From positions 515,255-579,254 of the forward strand of contig VUYV01000082.1 of NCBI GenBank assembly GCA_008711295.1: a stretch of DNA of 64,000 nt, written 5' to 3'. The position numbers were made by a program, and so were the translations under genes. A model generated the notes under the pieces. The model did no database searches and was not told the DNA's origin. It was given only the letters and a program-made list of their open reading frames with translations. The stretch's first letter is position 1. The number at the start of each line of letters is the position of its first letter. This DNA is from Anarhynchus alexandrinus. Its lineage: Eukaryota; Chordata; Aves; Charadriiformes; Charadriidae. Shown here piece after piece: positions 23,991 through 35,800 of this stretch.

Positions 23991-25708
23991 ATTTAATGAG
24001 CGAAGCCTTGTGAAGGCACGGGTTAGTTTACTGGACAGGAGGGCTGAGCTGTCTTCTAAATCTGTTCTCCCATGGTTTTTTTTTTTTTTTAGCATTTGGC
24101 TGCGCCTCGCGTGTTACTTGGAAGGCTGAAAAGCAGGATCATGTCTATTTATTAATCTTTGCCTAATAAAGATAACTACCAGATATGTTCTTTGGCCTTA
24201 ACAAAGAGATATAATTAGTGATGAGATTAGACATGACCCAAGAGAAGGTGCCTTGCTTAGGAAAACATTCAGCGATGGCTTATAATACAGTGTGTCTGAG
24301 GCACCACATCCTCCCTGGAGGCCTCGTCTCGAACTGAGCAGTGACCCTTCCCCGCACTTCGGTGCCGTAGGAAACCCAGGAAGAATACTAATGATAAAGG
24401 GATGCACAAAGCAAGCTTCGCCTCAGTCAAACAACACACCGCCGACCTAAAATTATTCAGCAGAAGTTTAGTTGGCGAAGTTAATAATTTATGGTTCTGG
24501 CTGATAGCACCCCATGCAATAGCAGTGTGTTCAGCAGCCCCAGACCTGATTAAATATGCATGGACTCATTGGATGCAATTTCAGCGCAATTAGTGTATGA
24601 AGGCAGAAGGAGCTGTATCATTTCTGGAATTGTACTAAGAGGCTCTGGTAGTTCTTCCATTATAACGTTTTACAGGATAGTAATCGTTCCACATCAGCTG
24701 TATTTAAGTACACTGCTTTAAGGAGCGGCTGCCTGCCGTGTTATGTGCCATATGAGAAGACAAGTACTCTGCGTGTCACTAGGCATGGAGATTGCTTGGA
24801 AATACTAAACTGGTACAGGACTAGAGACAGCTTGTTGCAGTAGAGCTTGTAGCCTCACGTGCACTGGGTTTGTATGTGCTGGCAGTGATGAGTGCAGCCT
24901 GAGGGAAAGGTTAGACCAGAGAAGATCATTGATCTTGTTTGTTTATCTTTTTCTTTTTTTTTTTTTCTGTAAAAACTTGTGTATCGTGCTCATTGGTGGG
25001 ACTTCTGAACACCGGGCACAGGAGCTTAAGTACTTGTAGAAGCGCTTTAAATAAGAACAGGGGAAAAAAATGGTACTTGATGTTCCACAGTCAGCATTGT
25101 CAGCATCAGGGTGTGTGTCCTGATAAAACACTGGTTGCTCGAATGACTTTCCTTCCTAGAGCCACATCACCAACAGTTATATTTCATCCATCTCCAGCAC
25201 GGCCAGCCCTGCAGATGGAGATGAGTCTGACCAGTTTGCACCGGTTGACAATCTGGCTTATTCTGTTTAGCGACCAAGCAAAATCCTCGCTCTTCTCTGC
25301 AGCTTCCTTAATTCTCTTCTCTCTTTTTTTGTTCTCCTTGTCCATACTTGCCTGCACTGGCTCCTTTCACCTTCCTCCTAGCTGTATGCTCTTCAACCTG
25401 CTGCCCGCTTGTGAGCCCACGTTGTCTGAAGCTACTCCAACTCCCTGGGTTTGTGGCGCGTGTGCTTTTGTTCTCCAAAATACATAATTTTACTAGCTTT
25501 TCACCTAGTGGTGATTTAAGACATCCCTCTGAAGTACTGGCTTGCCTTCAGATGTGGTTCCCTTGGTGCAGAGTCACCTGAAAAAGCAGGTCTCTATAGC
25601 AGCTTTAAGGGGAACATGGGCTCAGCAGCTCAAGACCAGAAAGGAGCTCGAAGGGAGGAGTGCCAAAAGCGTCTCAGTGCCGTGGCGGAGAGAGTCAGAG
25701 AAGAACTG
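23991..25708. other. Non-coding DNA with poly-T runs
   Basis: Contains T runs at 24076-24090 and 24954-24966 and the conserved-element-like block at 24390-24600. The 182-codon plus frame at 24939-25487 is the longest gap-free frame in the window. It starts inside the T run (poly-Phe) and is rich in Ser, Leu and Pro from pyrimidine-rich DNA. It has no domain I recognise and is probably not coding. Confidence 0.5.
24390..24600. promoter_or_regulatory. Candidate conserved non-coding element
   Basis: AT-rich but complex sequence with many homeodomain-type cores (TTAATAATTTATGG, GATTAAATATGCATGG, CAATTAGTG), an ATGCAAT octamer-like core, no low-complexity runs and no repeat match. This texture is typical of deeply conserved vertebrate developmental enhancers. 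It is an impression from sequence alone; alignment to other vertebrates would decide it. Confidence 0.35.
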
Positions 25709-25806
25709 GGGTTGGAGCAGACTGCTGGAGAGCATCTAGTCCAACGCCTGGCTGGAGACAAGACTAGCTTCAAATTTAAGTCACTCTGCTCAAGGGCTGT
25801 CCAGCC
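25709..25806 (-). mobile_element. CR1 LINE fragment, minus strand
   Basis: The plus strand reads GGTTGGAGCAG, GGAGAGCATCTAGTCCAACG, then CTAGCTTCAAATTTAAGTCA and TGCTCAAGGGCTGTCCAGCC. This is the reverse complement of the CR1 3' region (consensus GACTAGATGATCTCCAGAGG near the end). The copy lacks the ATTCTATG tail on its left side, so it is truncated or decayed at both ends. It is more diverged than the 13.1 and 17.5 kb copies and is probably older or from a different CR1 subfamily. Confidence 0.85.
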
Positions 25807-28800
25807 AAAGAAAGAACAAGAAAACAAGAAAAAGAACCTGTGTTCCTGCTCAGCAAATAAATGTGTAATTCACCTGTTTTGGCTGGTGTAAGTGAATTGT
25901 TCAGGGCACGGGAAGAACTTTCATACTTTTGCTTTGGTTAAAATCCTGAAGATGTGCAACCTGTATTTACCGGTATGAGTTCATACAGGTGTCTGCTCAC
26001 CTGGTTGTTTGATCTTGGTGCATTATTGTGTCTGTCCCGTGGTGGAGGCCTGGGTTTGTGTTATTTTTTGCAGTGTGCCAATGCAGGGAGGGGGTGGCTG
26101 CGTGGTCTTGCACGTAAGGCTGAGACTGCGGGCTGCTTATTCAGAAGTTTGGTCCTTGCATCCCTCTGAGGACATCTCTAGCATTGGGATTTTCAAAGGA
26201 GCCTAAGGGAAGGCTAAAAGCAGGGCAGGAATTGGACATTGAGGGCCGCGTTGATGCTTAATTTCACCAAGATGCCTGTGGCTGCCCTGCCCTTCGCTCA
26301 CCCCTTGTCAGCTGCACTCCAGAAACCTCCAGGGCCATTGGTGTCCAGGTACGGGAACATGGGAATTTAGGGCAGCTGAATGCCGCCCTTAATGCCTTAC
26401 GGTCTCCTTGAATATTCAAGCCTCTAACTCCCTCCCTTTGCTTCCCAGACAGTAATTTGGGGATAACAGAGGTGTCTGCTTCTCAGAAGTGCTGGCAGGA
26501 TTAATGGGTGAGCATTTAGGAAGCCCTTTGAAGAGGAACGCCTTGAGTGGTGGTAAGGTTGCAGGGTGGCAGCTGGCATTTGCTCAGTGCGTGTGGACGG
26601 GAGGACAGCCTGAGCCACCTATGGCCAAAATTTAATTATAGTCTATAGGATAGCGTTCCTCATACAAGGTTGCTCAGCAGAGCTCTGCTGACCTGAGTCC
26701 CTTCTCTGCCTGTGATGATCCTCTGCTGGGTTGCAGGGACCAGGAATAGGTTGAGAGGTACACGTGCTGCATAGTCGAACGGGTATTCCATCTCATTTGT
26801 GGAGCCCAGGGAAAGGTAATGCCTGCATGGTAGTGCTGGAGTTCAACGTATGATGTCTAAGTGAGCTGTCACACCTGCAAAACCCCAAGAAGTCAGACAG
26901 CTCTGTGTTGATGGTGCTTTGGAGGAAGGTCATGCAAATAGCTCGTTTCACCATGGGCACAACGGTGTTGACCTTTATCAAGTGCTTAGTGCTTTTTATC
27001 ATTGAAGGTGTTACTCTCAGCTGCAAATCAACCTTTTGAAGGACAGAGCTGTTGCTAGGATGTGCTGTCCAGATACAGAGCTTCGGGCATGAGGCAGTCT
27101 CTCAGGTGTCACATAGGAAACCTGCGGGTGGGCAGCACTTGAAGCTACTCCTTCCACACGGCTGCCTACTGAGCTTGTCTTCATTTCCCCCTTTGCCTTT
27201 TTACTGCATTGAGGGGCAGAAGAGTAACTGAGCGATAGCTTGAGTCTGTCCCATTTGGTTGTCAACTTTCAAGATACGATAGCGGAGTTGCAACAAGTGA
27301 TGATATGGTGAGGACAGATCAAAGGAGAAGTTTGGAGCACAGAGAGAAGAGATGCAGGAAGGAAGGCCAAAGGAAGAGGGAACGATGGTGAAGGACTGAA
27401 TGTCGTCTTGCTCATTTATGTCAAGAGTGACCCATATAAATCCATGTGGAAGGACGTTGGCTGCCACTTACATGTTAACTTGGTGAAGTGTGTCTCAAGC
27501 AAGGAGGTAGAAAGAAAAGCATGGCCTGATGAGAAGAAAGAATAAGAGAATTTTTCAGAGAGAAAAAAAAAAAGAGGCATCTTGAAAGTTTGGGCGAGAC
27601 CATTTGTAGCTCACAGGAAACTTCAATTTAAGCATCTTTTTTTTTAAATTTGTAATAATCACTTTTGCTACCTTTAAAAATGTAATTTGTATTCAGTCAA
27701 TGTTTTCTATGTGTGTTTTGTTCACATTCTGAAAAAGAATTTAAAACTGTACATTATGAAAGTCAGCTAGATTCAGCTTTACATCTGTCTGTCAATTATT
27801 TATTTTTTTATTTTCCCTTAAGAAAATATTTCCCGTACTTTTAGTTTTCCATGCCACTACTTCTGGAGGTTCTGTGCTTTTCCAAAAATTAGCTATTGCG
27901 CATCTGGCTGTTAGTAGCACTTGTCGTTGCTGGGTTCTTCACCCAGACAGGAATTTCCTTGAAATCAATATGAGTTTTGTGCATAAAGCTACTGATCTTG
28001 AATATTATATTTGTCGTTTTTCCTCTAAAACAGTACTTCAGGATATTCTTACATTTTCAGAAAGGTCCTTCCTTGAAGGAGAAATCATAAATAATGAGGT
28101 TTTAATGGAGGTCAAATGGATGGAGACTCTTGAAGTAAGGAGAATCCTGTACAGAATTCCCTGTTTTACTTCCTGCAGGAATAGTTTGCCGCCTTCTCTG
28201 TAACGGTGGTGGAGGTTACAGATATACATTGCCCAAAGGGGTGGGCAAGGAGTTAGCCCCTGTAATGCTTTACAAAGAATTTAGTAGCAGTTTGGAAAAC
28301 TAAACAGTATTTCTCTTCGTAGCATTTGTATGTGGCAAATGTAATGGCAAAATTCTCTGTTTAAAAATGGCCTGAGAGTTTTCCGGAATAGTTTTATAAA
28401 AATTAATTATTGCAATTATTCATTAGAGGCGACATTCAGTAACAGAATGAAGTATGTATGTGGGGAACAGATTATTGCCTTAAAGGCAATGATACATTCG
28501 TATTAAGTTTTGCATAAACATAAATTGATATATAATCAAGTAGACCGGTTCTAGTGAGGTTCTGCATATTCAGCAGCTCTGAAAGAGAGGTTGGTTCATA
28601 TCTTCCATCAGTCTTCAACAGCAGAAGCATGTAAATCATTTTCCCATGAAAATTTAAGTGCAGCATTATTAATCTGATTACTCAAAACAACTTTTCTCAA
28701 GAACAAGGATAAACCAAGGAGCTAATAGTTAAATACTTGCCTTCAAAAACAAAATAAAAAAAGCAGAATTTTTTCAGTGGAAAGCATTAGTTAGTTGGGG

Positions 28801-29041
28801 CCATGGGAACTGTTTATTTAATGATGTAACCTTTAATATAGTGGTGCTTTAAAAGAATTGGGTAGGAAGGGCTTGAATACTTCTTTTATTTCTAGAATAT
28901 CAGCTGATAACTTGAATGTAAACAGGAAAATACGAGTTCTTCTTCCACCCAAAGCAGGGTGATACCGTCATGTAACTAAAGTGGGGTTATTGTGGATTGC
29001 AAGCAGGAATGCTAGATTCATAAAAAAAATTGCTGTTAGCA

Positions 29042-29056
29042 TTTTTTTTTTTTTTT
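29042..29056. repeat. Poly-T run
   Basis: Fifteen consecutive T, with an A-rich run (seven or eight A) about 20 bases upstream. It could be the reverse-strand A tail of a lost retroposed insert, but no adjoining element is recognisable. Confidence 0.85.
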
Positions 29057-32000
29057 GTCCCAAACCACAGGGTGGTTTTGATTAACTGGTTATTCCTGGC
29101 CTCTCGAGGGAGAGTTTGGAAATTCAGAGTAAGAAGAAATAGCAAGACAAATGGAAGGGTTTGACATTATTCTGGTTCAGATCAGCTCAGATAGTGTTGG
29201 GGACGGAACCAGCGTGACTGAAAATGTGACCACAAAGTCTGTCTTTGACTGTGGTTTTTAAACCTGCTTTCCTTTTTGGCAGAAGAAAGCAGCATTGAAA
29301 GCTTGCTGCTGTTGGTATATAACCTACAGATTTTTTTTCCTTTTTCAGTGCTATGTGGTGATGATGATCGTAGACTTCCGGTTTACTGAGGTCCGAATGC
29401 TTTTGTGCATCTCAAAAGCAATGCTATTGCCAGCTGCTGTGATTTTTATTGCTAGTGTTTCAGGGACTGTTTCCTTACTCCCTGTAAAGCCCCAGCTACT
29501 ACAGTGGGATTTCAGAAGAATTGCTGCGTTCATTTAATTTTCTTCTTTCCCTCAATATCCACCCCCACCGCGCACATGTCAGTTTTTACATGCTGTGGCT
29601 GTGCAAAGGAGCTCAAAAATAGGAAGCATGTGTGCTCCAGAGGCTCAGAAACCTGACAGCAAATAAAAAGAATTATGGTTTGAAAATACATGTGTTGGGC
29701 TTTTTCAGCCTGTAGCACATTAGGGGAGAAGAGGGCAGTTGGCAGATGAAGTTTATGCCTTTGTGATCGGCTGATCTGAGCCCCTGACCCCAGGTACTGG
29801 TTATGTCTGTCTGAAGGAGCTTCAGCCAGGTGAGTACAGCACATTGGGAAAGGTGTTGGAGAACATATTAAACATGAGCTTCACATTTTGCTATAAATAC
29901 AGTTCAAATATTCTTTTATTTAAATAGTTCGCCTTAGCATCCTGATGCTGTTGCCACAGTTGGCTCTAAAACAGAAACTGTGCCTGAGGATTAACTGATC
30001 AAAGATGTACAGGAGTATCATCTAGTTTATTCAAGCAGGTCCTCCAGGTCACGGAGAAAATACGTGAAAGGGTATGGCAGGGCTTTTGTGCTTGTGCTGT
30101 GACTGCTGAGTGGATTTTAGGTTGGTCTCAGCCCAGAGAGGCTGTTGAGACCTGGCTGGCTTGAGTGGGCTCAGGACCAGACCTGTGCAGAAGCTTTCTT
30201 TCACCATATCACCTGAAGACACGGGTCCCCATTAACCCCTCGTACGCTAGCAATAAATTCATGCTTGCGGAGACAGCAGACGGAAGGATCCACATACCTT
30301 CTAAACTCTTATTTGAAATATCAAAACACGGCTTGATGTTCATGGTGCGTATGGATGCATTTGTGATGGGCTCCCTTTTTCTCCCAAATCCTTATTAAGT
30401 AAGAAGGAGCAGTAGCTGGTAATCAAAGACATGAAATACATTTATTATCTGAAGACTAACAACCTGCGATACAAACTGATGTCTTGAGTCTGCAAATACA
30501 GGAGTTGTACGAGGCGCCAGGATACCATACAGCACTATAATTAAGTGCTTTTACCTGGGGCTTGTCCTTATTTAAAACAAACAAGACGGTGGTAAAAATG
30601 ACGGAGACGAGCCTGCCAAAGGAGGTGAGGATTTTCTACCTGTCATGATCACTAAAAATATACAAAGTAAGTTGTGGGAAAAATGCATTTCAGGCAATAA
30701 AGGTTCTGTAGAAAACTGTAGTTTGTCCACAGTGTTCATTTAGGGGGGAGACTCAGTGAGCAGGAATTTGGAAAATGTACCCTAATAAGCCTTTCTGGAC
30801 TGCAGTTCCTTTAGGTGTTTTGAATATTCAGAGCAAACTTTGGCACTTGGAGTTTGCAAGTCGCAGGGTTGCTCTGGGATGGCATTGGCATTGCCTGCCA
30901 GGTCTGGGTCAGGCTGTTCTCCATTTTATGTCTGACCATAATGTCGTAACAGCCTTGCTATGCCAGCGGCCCCGAGTGCTGGGGCTTTCGAGCTTGGCTG
31001 GTAGCCCGGTGGGATTAGACAGCAGAAGCACCGCTTCTTGAGATATATATATTGGGTGGATACAGTGGCATTGGTTTGGGGGAGGAATGCGAATGTGACT
31101 TTTTGGCCGAGACTGTGTGCAGTAGCCATTGGTAGGGTCTCATCTGGGCGGACAAAGAGGGCCTACCTCCTGTTGGCACATGGAGGGGCTCCCCTCATGC
31201 CCTGCTAGGCCCAGCTGGTGGGCACCCCCGTGGGCAGAAATTATTTTAAACCCAGGTCCCAGTGTCGAGGAAGCACCTGGGTACCTGCTGGGTTTCAGGT
31301 GTGTGCTGGAGGAGTCTTAGCGGTGGCAGCAGGAGCTCAGTATCTACTCTCCTGAGTGACGGCGCAAGTGATGTTCCTCCAAAAGTGTAACTCTTCAACT
31401 TTTGCAAGTTTAGATAATTTCAAAGTTGCATCTAAAGCTGGAGCATGAGGTGTTAGTTCCAGCTCAGGAGCTGTGTTTTTAAAGACCCTCAAGGTGGGCT
31501 GACCTGATGGTAGCCCGTGGAGAAACGAGAGTTGTTTGCAAGGGGTTTGAAGTTATTTCCGATGTCTCTAACGAATACTTGGGTGCGGTGGGTGTAAATA
31601 GTTACTGAGACGTTGACTTGGTTGGTGGTGAGGAAAATGCTAGTGACAGAGAGAAATTAATGGTTCCATTTATACTTTTTGAGCATTTATTTTTCTTCTG
31701 TGAGGATGGCTCCCACAGACATGTCATCATCTGAAAGAGCTAAAGAGGTCTTTATGGGCTTGGGACCAGAGATAGGAGCCATGCTCCGCACAAACACGCA
31801 CAGATTTGTTTTGGTCTTTTTTTTTTTTTGGAAGTGCCATTTACTTATAGAACGGAATGTTTCTCCCTCAGAAATCTGGCCACTGACTCTTCCCATAGGG
31901 CTCTTGTCTCTTCTTTGGGGAAACACAGGCACCTTTAACACTGCTGAAGTGAAGCTGCCAACAAGGTAGGTGTTGACTTCACTTGAAGCTGGATGCACTC

Positions 32001-32746
32001 GGCTCTAGTAAGGTCAGGCCTTTGGTAAGGGCTGTTTTTGAGTAGACATCCAACTTGAAAAGGTGTTAGCTAAAATCCTAAACATGAATTGGCTTGTTGG
32101 TGTAGGCTTTTTATTTTGTTGGTACCTGCCACACTGAAAGTTAAGTTTGCTTGTGGAAGAGTTGTGAGCTTGTCCTGTGCCCTGCAGTCAATTTGGAGCT
32201 TTTTGAGCACGAGGAGTGTGTCTTCAGGTGCCCTGGCATGAATGCATAGCCACATGTGTTTGAGCAAACCAGCCCTGCTCAAAGGTGTCTTCCTGCATGC
32301 TGCTCCTTCTGGGGAGAGAACGAATGAGTGAGAGATGGTAGTAATTGAGCAAGTAGAAGAGTAGAGTGCCTTGTGTCAGAAAACATATAGATTGGTGTGT
32401 TTATCAGTATTGACCCAGTACATTCACAGCTACGCCCAGACTTCTTACCTGTGGCAATTACCATCCATCTCGCTTTTCTCTTTGGTTTCATTGTAAGCTG
32501 CAAAGAACCAAGACTCAATTACCTGTGTTGCACGCAGTGCAAACACCACCGCCGTAGAAGGCAAAGCCTGTAATCTTCAGCATTTCTCATCCAAATGCGG
32601 TTATTCTGATTGCCACATTTCAAGCCTTTCTACAGATGTTAACCCTCTCCTTCTGTCTTTTTATTCCTCCTCTGCAGAGCCTTTAAATCCCCATCAGCTC
32701 CTGTGGCAGATCTCATGGTCCTACAATCATCTTCTGATTTTGATGA

Positions 32747-32762
32747 TTTTTTTTTTTTTTTT
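32747..32762. repeat. Poly-T run
   Basis: Sixteen consecutive T after GATGA. The old palindromic repeat at 32826 begins about 60 bases to the right, with no clear link between the two. Confidence 0.85.
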
Positions 32763-32825
32763 AACCTCCGAAAGGAGACCCTGGGCTGAGTTAAGGTCCT
32801 TCGGGCTCCGAGCTGTTCAAATTTA

Positions 32826-32899
32826 GCATTTAAGCATGTGCCTTTGTCCCACTGACTTCAGTATGACTTAAAAATCTTGTATGTGGGCACTAAGGAAGA
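32826..32899. repeat. Ancient palindromic amniote repeat, decayed
   Basis: The order TTTAAGCATGTGC, then GTCCCACTGACTTCAGTATG, then ACTTAAAA and TATGTGGGCAC follows a repeat type common in reptile and bird DNA. Its consensus, as I recall it, is an imperfect palindrome around CCCATTGACTTCAATGGGA flanked by TTAAGCACATGCTTAAG. The copy is strongly mutated. I do not assign a family name. Such repeats are thought to be non-autonomous DNA-transposon remnants, which is inference here. Confidence 0.6.
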
Positions 32900-35800
32900 T
32901 CCAGTTGTTCCCTTTGCTGAAGATGTGGGAAGACACAGCCTAGAGGCGATGGAGCTCAGGAAAATGGAAATTTTAGCATCCACGCTGCTTTTTTTCCTTT
33001 TCATCTGAATCTATTTTCCTTGGCACTAAAAATACACAAAACTTCATTATCTTAGAAACAAAACCAAAACAGCCTTTTCTTTATTCATGAACTGATGTCT
33101 GTTTTGAAATCTCATCAGGAGGGAGGGGGGAAGAAAAAAGTTTCTTTATTTGCTTGCTGGGTTGTTTACTTCCATGGGATGCTGCTGGTAGAAATCCCGC
33201 AATAGGTGCTGCAAGGCAAAACGGATTTTGGGAGGCTTCCTAATTTAGCACCGTGATTCAGCAGGGTCCTAGAGCAGAAGCCCTGGTGCGTGATGGAATT
33301 AGGAGCTAAAATGAGGCAGAAGGAGGCAAAACCAGCAGAGCCTCAGATGGAAAGCGAGCAATTTGTGATTAGCCGTTAAAAGCAGCTTTCTCAATGGATT
33401 TGTGTATGCCTGTGTCACCCAAGCACAGAAATCCCAAATCCTTTGCCAACCCCCACCCCCCTGTGTCCCCTGTTTGTCCCCGTATCCCCAGGCACCTTCT
33501 TCCAGCCCCCTCCTGTCCTCTGCGCTGCAGGCAGGCGAGAGGCAGCGTGCCCCCTGGCTCCTTCTGACCCTGTGTCTCGTTGTCAATTTTCATTCATTTT
33601 GGAGAGACTCATCATTTTGGAAACCTCATTCCCTCCCTCAAACGGGGCTGAGAGTGGCCATGGGTTCAAAAGGGACCCCAGGGGACCCAGGAGGCATGAG
33701 CGTCCCTGCCCTGGGAGAGCAGGCTGCTTGTGGAAGGGCACAGCCTGGGTAAAGAGGGGGGAAAGACGTTTCGGAAATTACTGTTGGAACAAGAAGCTGA
33801 CGCAGTCAGCTAACCATATTACATTTCTGAAAAGAAAATGGAAAATGAAAGAAACCTGAGCTTTTCTGTTCTGCATTGCAAAATGTGGTACAGATTTATA
33901 GACAATAAAATTTCACATGTGGAAGAGCATCTAAGAGTGGGAGATTTGGCTTATCAACGCTGATTATTTTTTCATTTTCTATTCTCCTGAAATTATGTCT
34001 AATAACATTTTTAATTACCTTTTCAATATTGTTCTTTATCATAATGGTTTTACTTTTTGAGGCCATTCTGTGTTTTCCACTTAAAATTAATCTTTTCCTT
34101 AAATTTCCTCTCTTCCCTCATGCTTGTTAGATGTTGTTGAGTCAAGAATCAAAATTTTCTTTTTATTTTTTTTTAAGGGATTACATAATTTTATGTCAGA
34201 TACTCTGTTATGCGTATGAAAATAGAACTAAACAAATTTCATGCTTCAGGATATAGCTCCTTCTCTAGAGATGAGGAGAGATGTTTTGCCGCGTTGCATA
34301 GTTGCCTGGGTACCTCGGTCCCGCAAGCGGACGAGGAAGCGTTGAGCATCTTTGGGTGCCCTGTGATGGCTGGGGCAGGCGAGGGCACCTCTTACTGTAG
34401 CGTCAGGTATTGCTCGCTGCTGGAGGCGAGAACATCAACCCAGTGATACGTTACGTTGAAGCGAAGCACATACTTCTCTGTAGCTGCTAGACAGTTCTTA
34501 CGTGTTTTACAATGGGGATCCTTTCTCTGCTTCTGTAGTTTTTAAAATGTCTGTGTAATGTGCAATGCAGGTAACAATCTCTGCAAACCAAGTCCCTTGA
34601 CCAATTTATTGCACTTTGGGATTTTATCAGCTGTCTGTCGTGTTGTCAAATTGTAAGTCCCTGTGCTGAAATTTCCCAAGAAGGTCAGCCAAACCGATGT
34701 TTATATGTATTTTTTTTTTAACTTTGGAGTGGGAGGGAATTTCAACCAAAATAGCTCAGATATTTCCAAGAGTGAGATTAAGGGGAAATACATTGTGTGG
34801 TCCAGGTGAGATGTTTTGGGAGTGGGGATCTGGGGTCTGGCAGAGGAGCTGCCCAGTGGCAGGCGTGCTTCCCTCCCTGTCCTCATGAGGATCTGCACAA
34901 AGTAGGTGAAGTGCAAAGCCTTGAAAGAAATGTCATGCTGGAAAAAGTAGATTTGGCGCTGGTTCTCCCCTCATCAACATCCCCCTTTCTTCCCCCCTCT
35001 AGCTGTACAGTGGCCATCCCCGCTGATGGGGTCCTGGCTGCTGGGCTCCTGGTCCCCAGGGCAGCTGGGTGCCCTCGGCTTCTGGTGTCGGTGTCGCAGC
35101 TTTGCCTGGATGGTGTCCCAGCTATGGTAGAGCTGCCCCTGACGGGATTGCCAGGCTGCTGCCTTGTGTTCCTGTTCTCCCTGAACTCCAGCCTCTGGGC
35201 TCTCGTGAGTTTAATAGGCGTATGAAGTAACGCACAGGTGATTTTTTTACACGCCTTTTTGAGACAAATTAGCCCTCACTTAGATAATCTGGGAAGCTGT
35301 TAGTTATACCCACAACCCCTTCATGCATTTCTATGCCCCAGTGCGTTTCTTAGTTCGGAGCCTTCAGTGGGCTCAGGTGCCTGGGGTTCCCCTCTGGCTG
35401 CCACAGGCATGGCCAGCGTGTCCGGGAGCTTCTCGTCCCGTCCCCGAGCAGCTCACTGTGCCCTTGGCAGGGCTCGCGATCAAACAGCAATTCTGCCTGT
35501 TAGGAAGGGAAGTTTTCTGCTTGCAGCCTGCTCCCATACCTGCCCTATAGTCTCCGAGCGGAGTGTGATCAGCAAATTGCTCAGCCCCCTGCCAGGGCCG
35601 TGCCGGTCCCAGCGCAGCGGTGGCTCTGCTGGATTAGTTTTCTTCCTTCAAGAGAGATTTTTCATAGGTGTCTGCTGCTATTTCATGGTCCTGTTCTCTT
35701 GTGCCTCAGTTCGGGAGTGCAGGGTTTTTTGCTTCTGCAGTTTTCCAATAACTGAGCAATAGTTTACGTTCGCTCCGCAGTAAATTTAATTTTCAGTGTA

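Larger units (their letters stand above)
25807..32825. other. Non-coding DNA, AT-rich centre
   Basis: No gene is recognised. Bases 27560-28720 are AT-rich. Homopolymers are A11 at 27563-27573, T15 at 29042-29056, T13 at 31817-31829 and T16 at 32747-32762. The 109-codon plus frame at 27874-28203 is open in AT-rich DNA, which is mildly unusual, but it shows no domain. A good splice-donor string lies at 29827-29835. Confidence 0.5.

Noticed and set aside
24939..25487. Longest gap-free open frame, 182 codons
   Set aside because: It starts in a poly-T run, lies in pyrimidine-rich DNA and shows no domain. By rough estimate a frame this long is not surprising in 64 kb.
27874..28203. 109-codon plus frame in AT-rich DNA
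   Set aside because: Long for AT-rich DNA, but no domain is recognised and no splice sites frame it.
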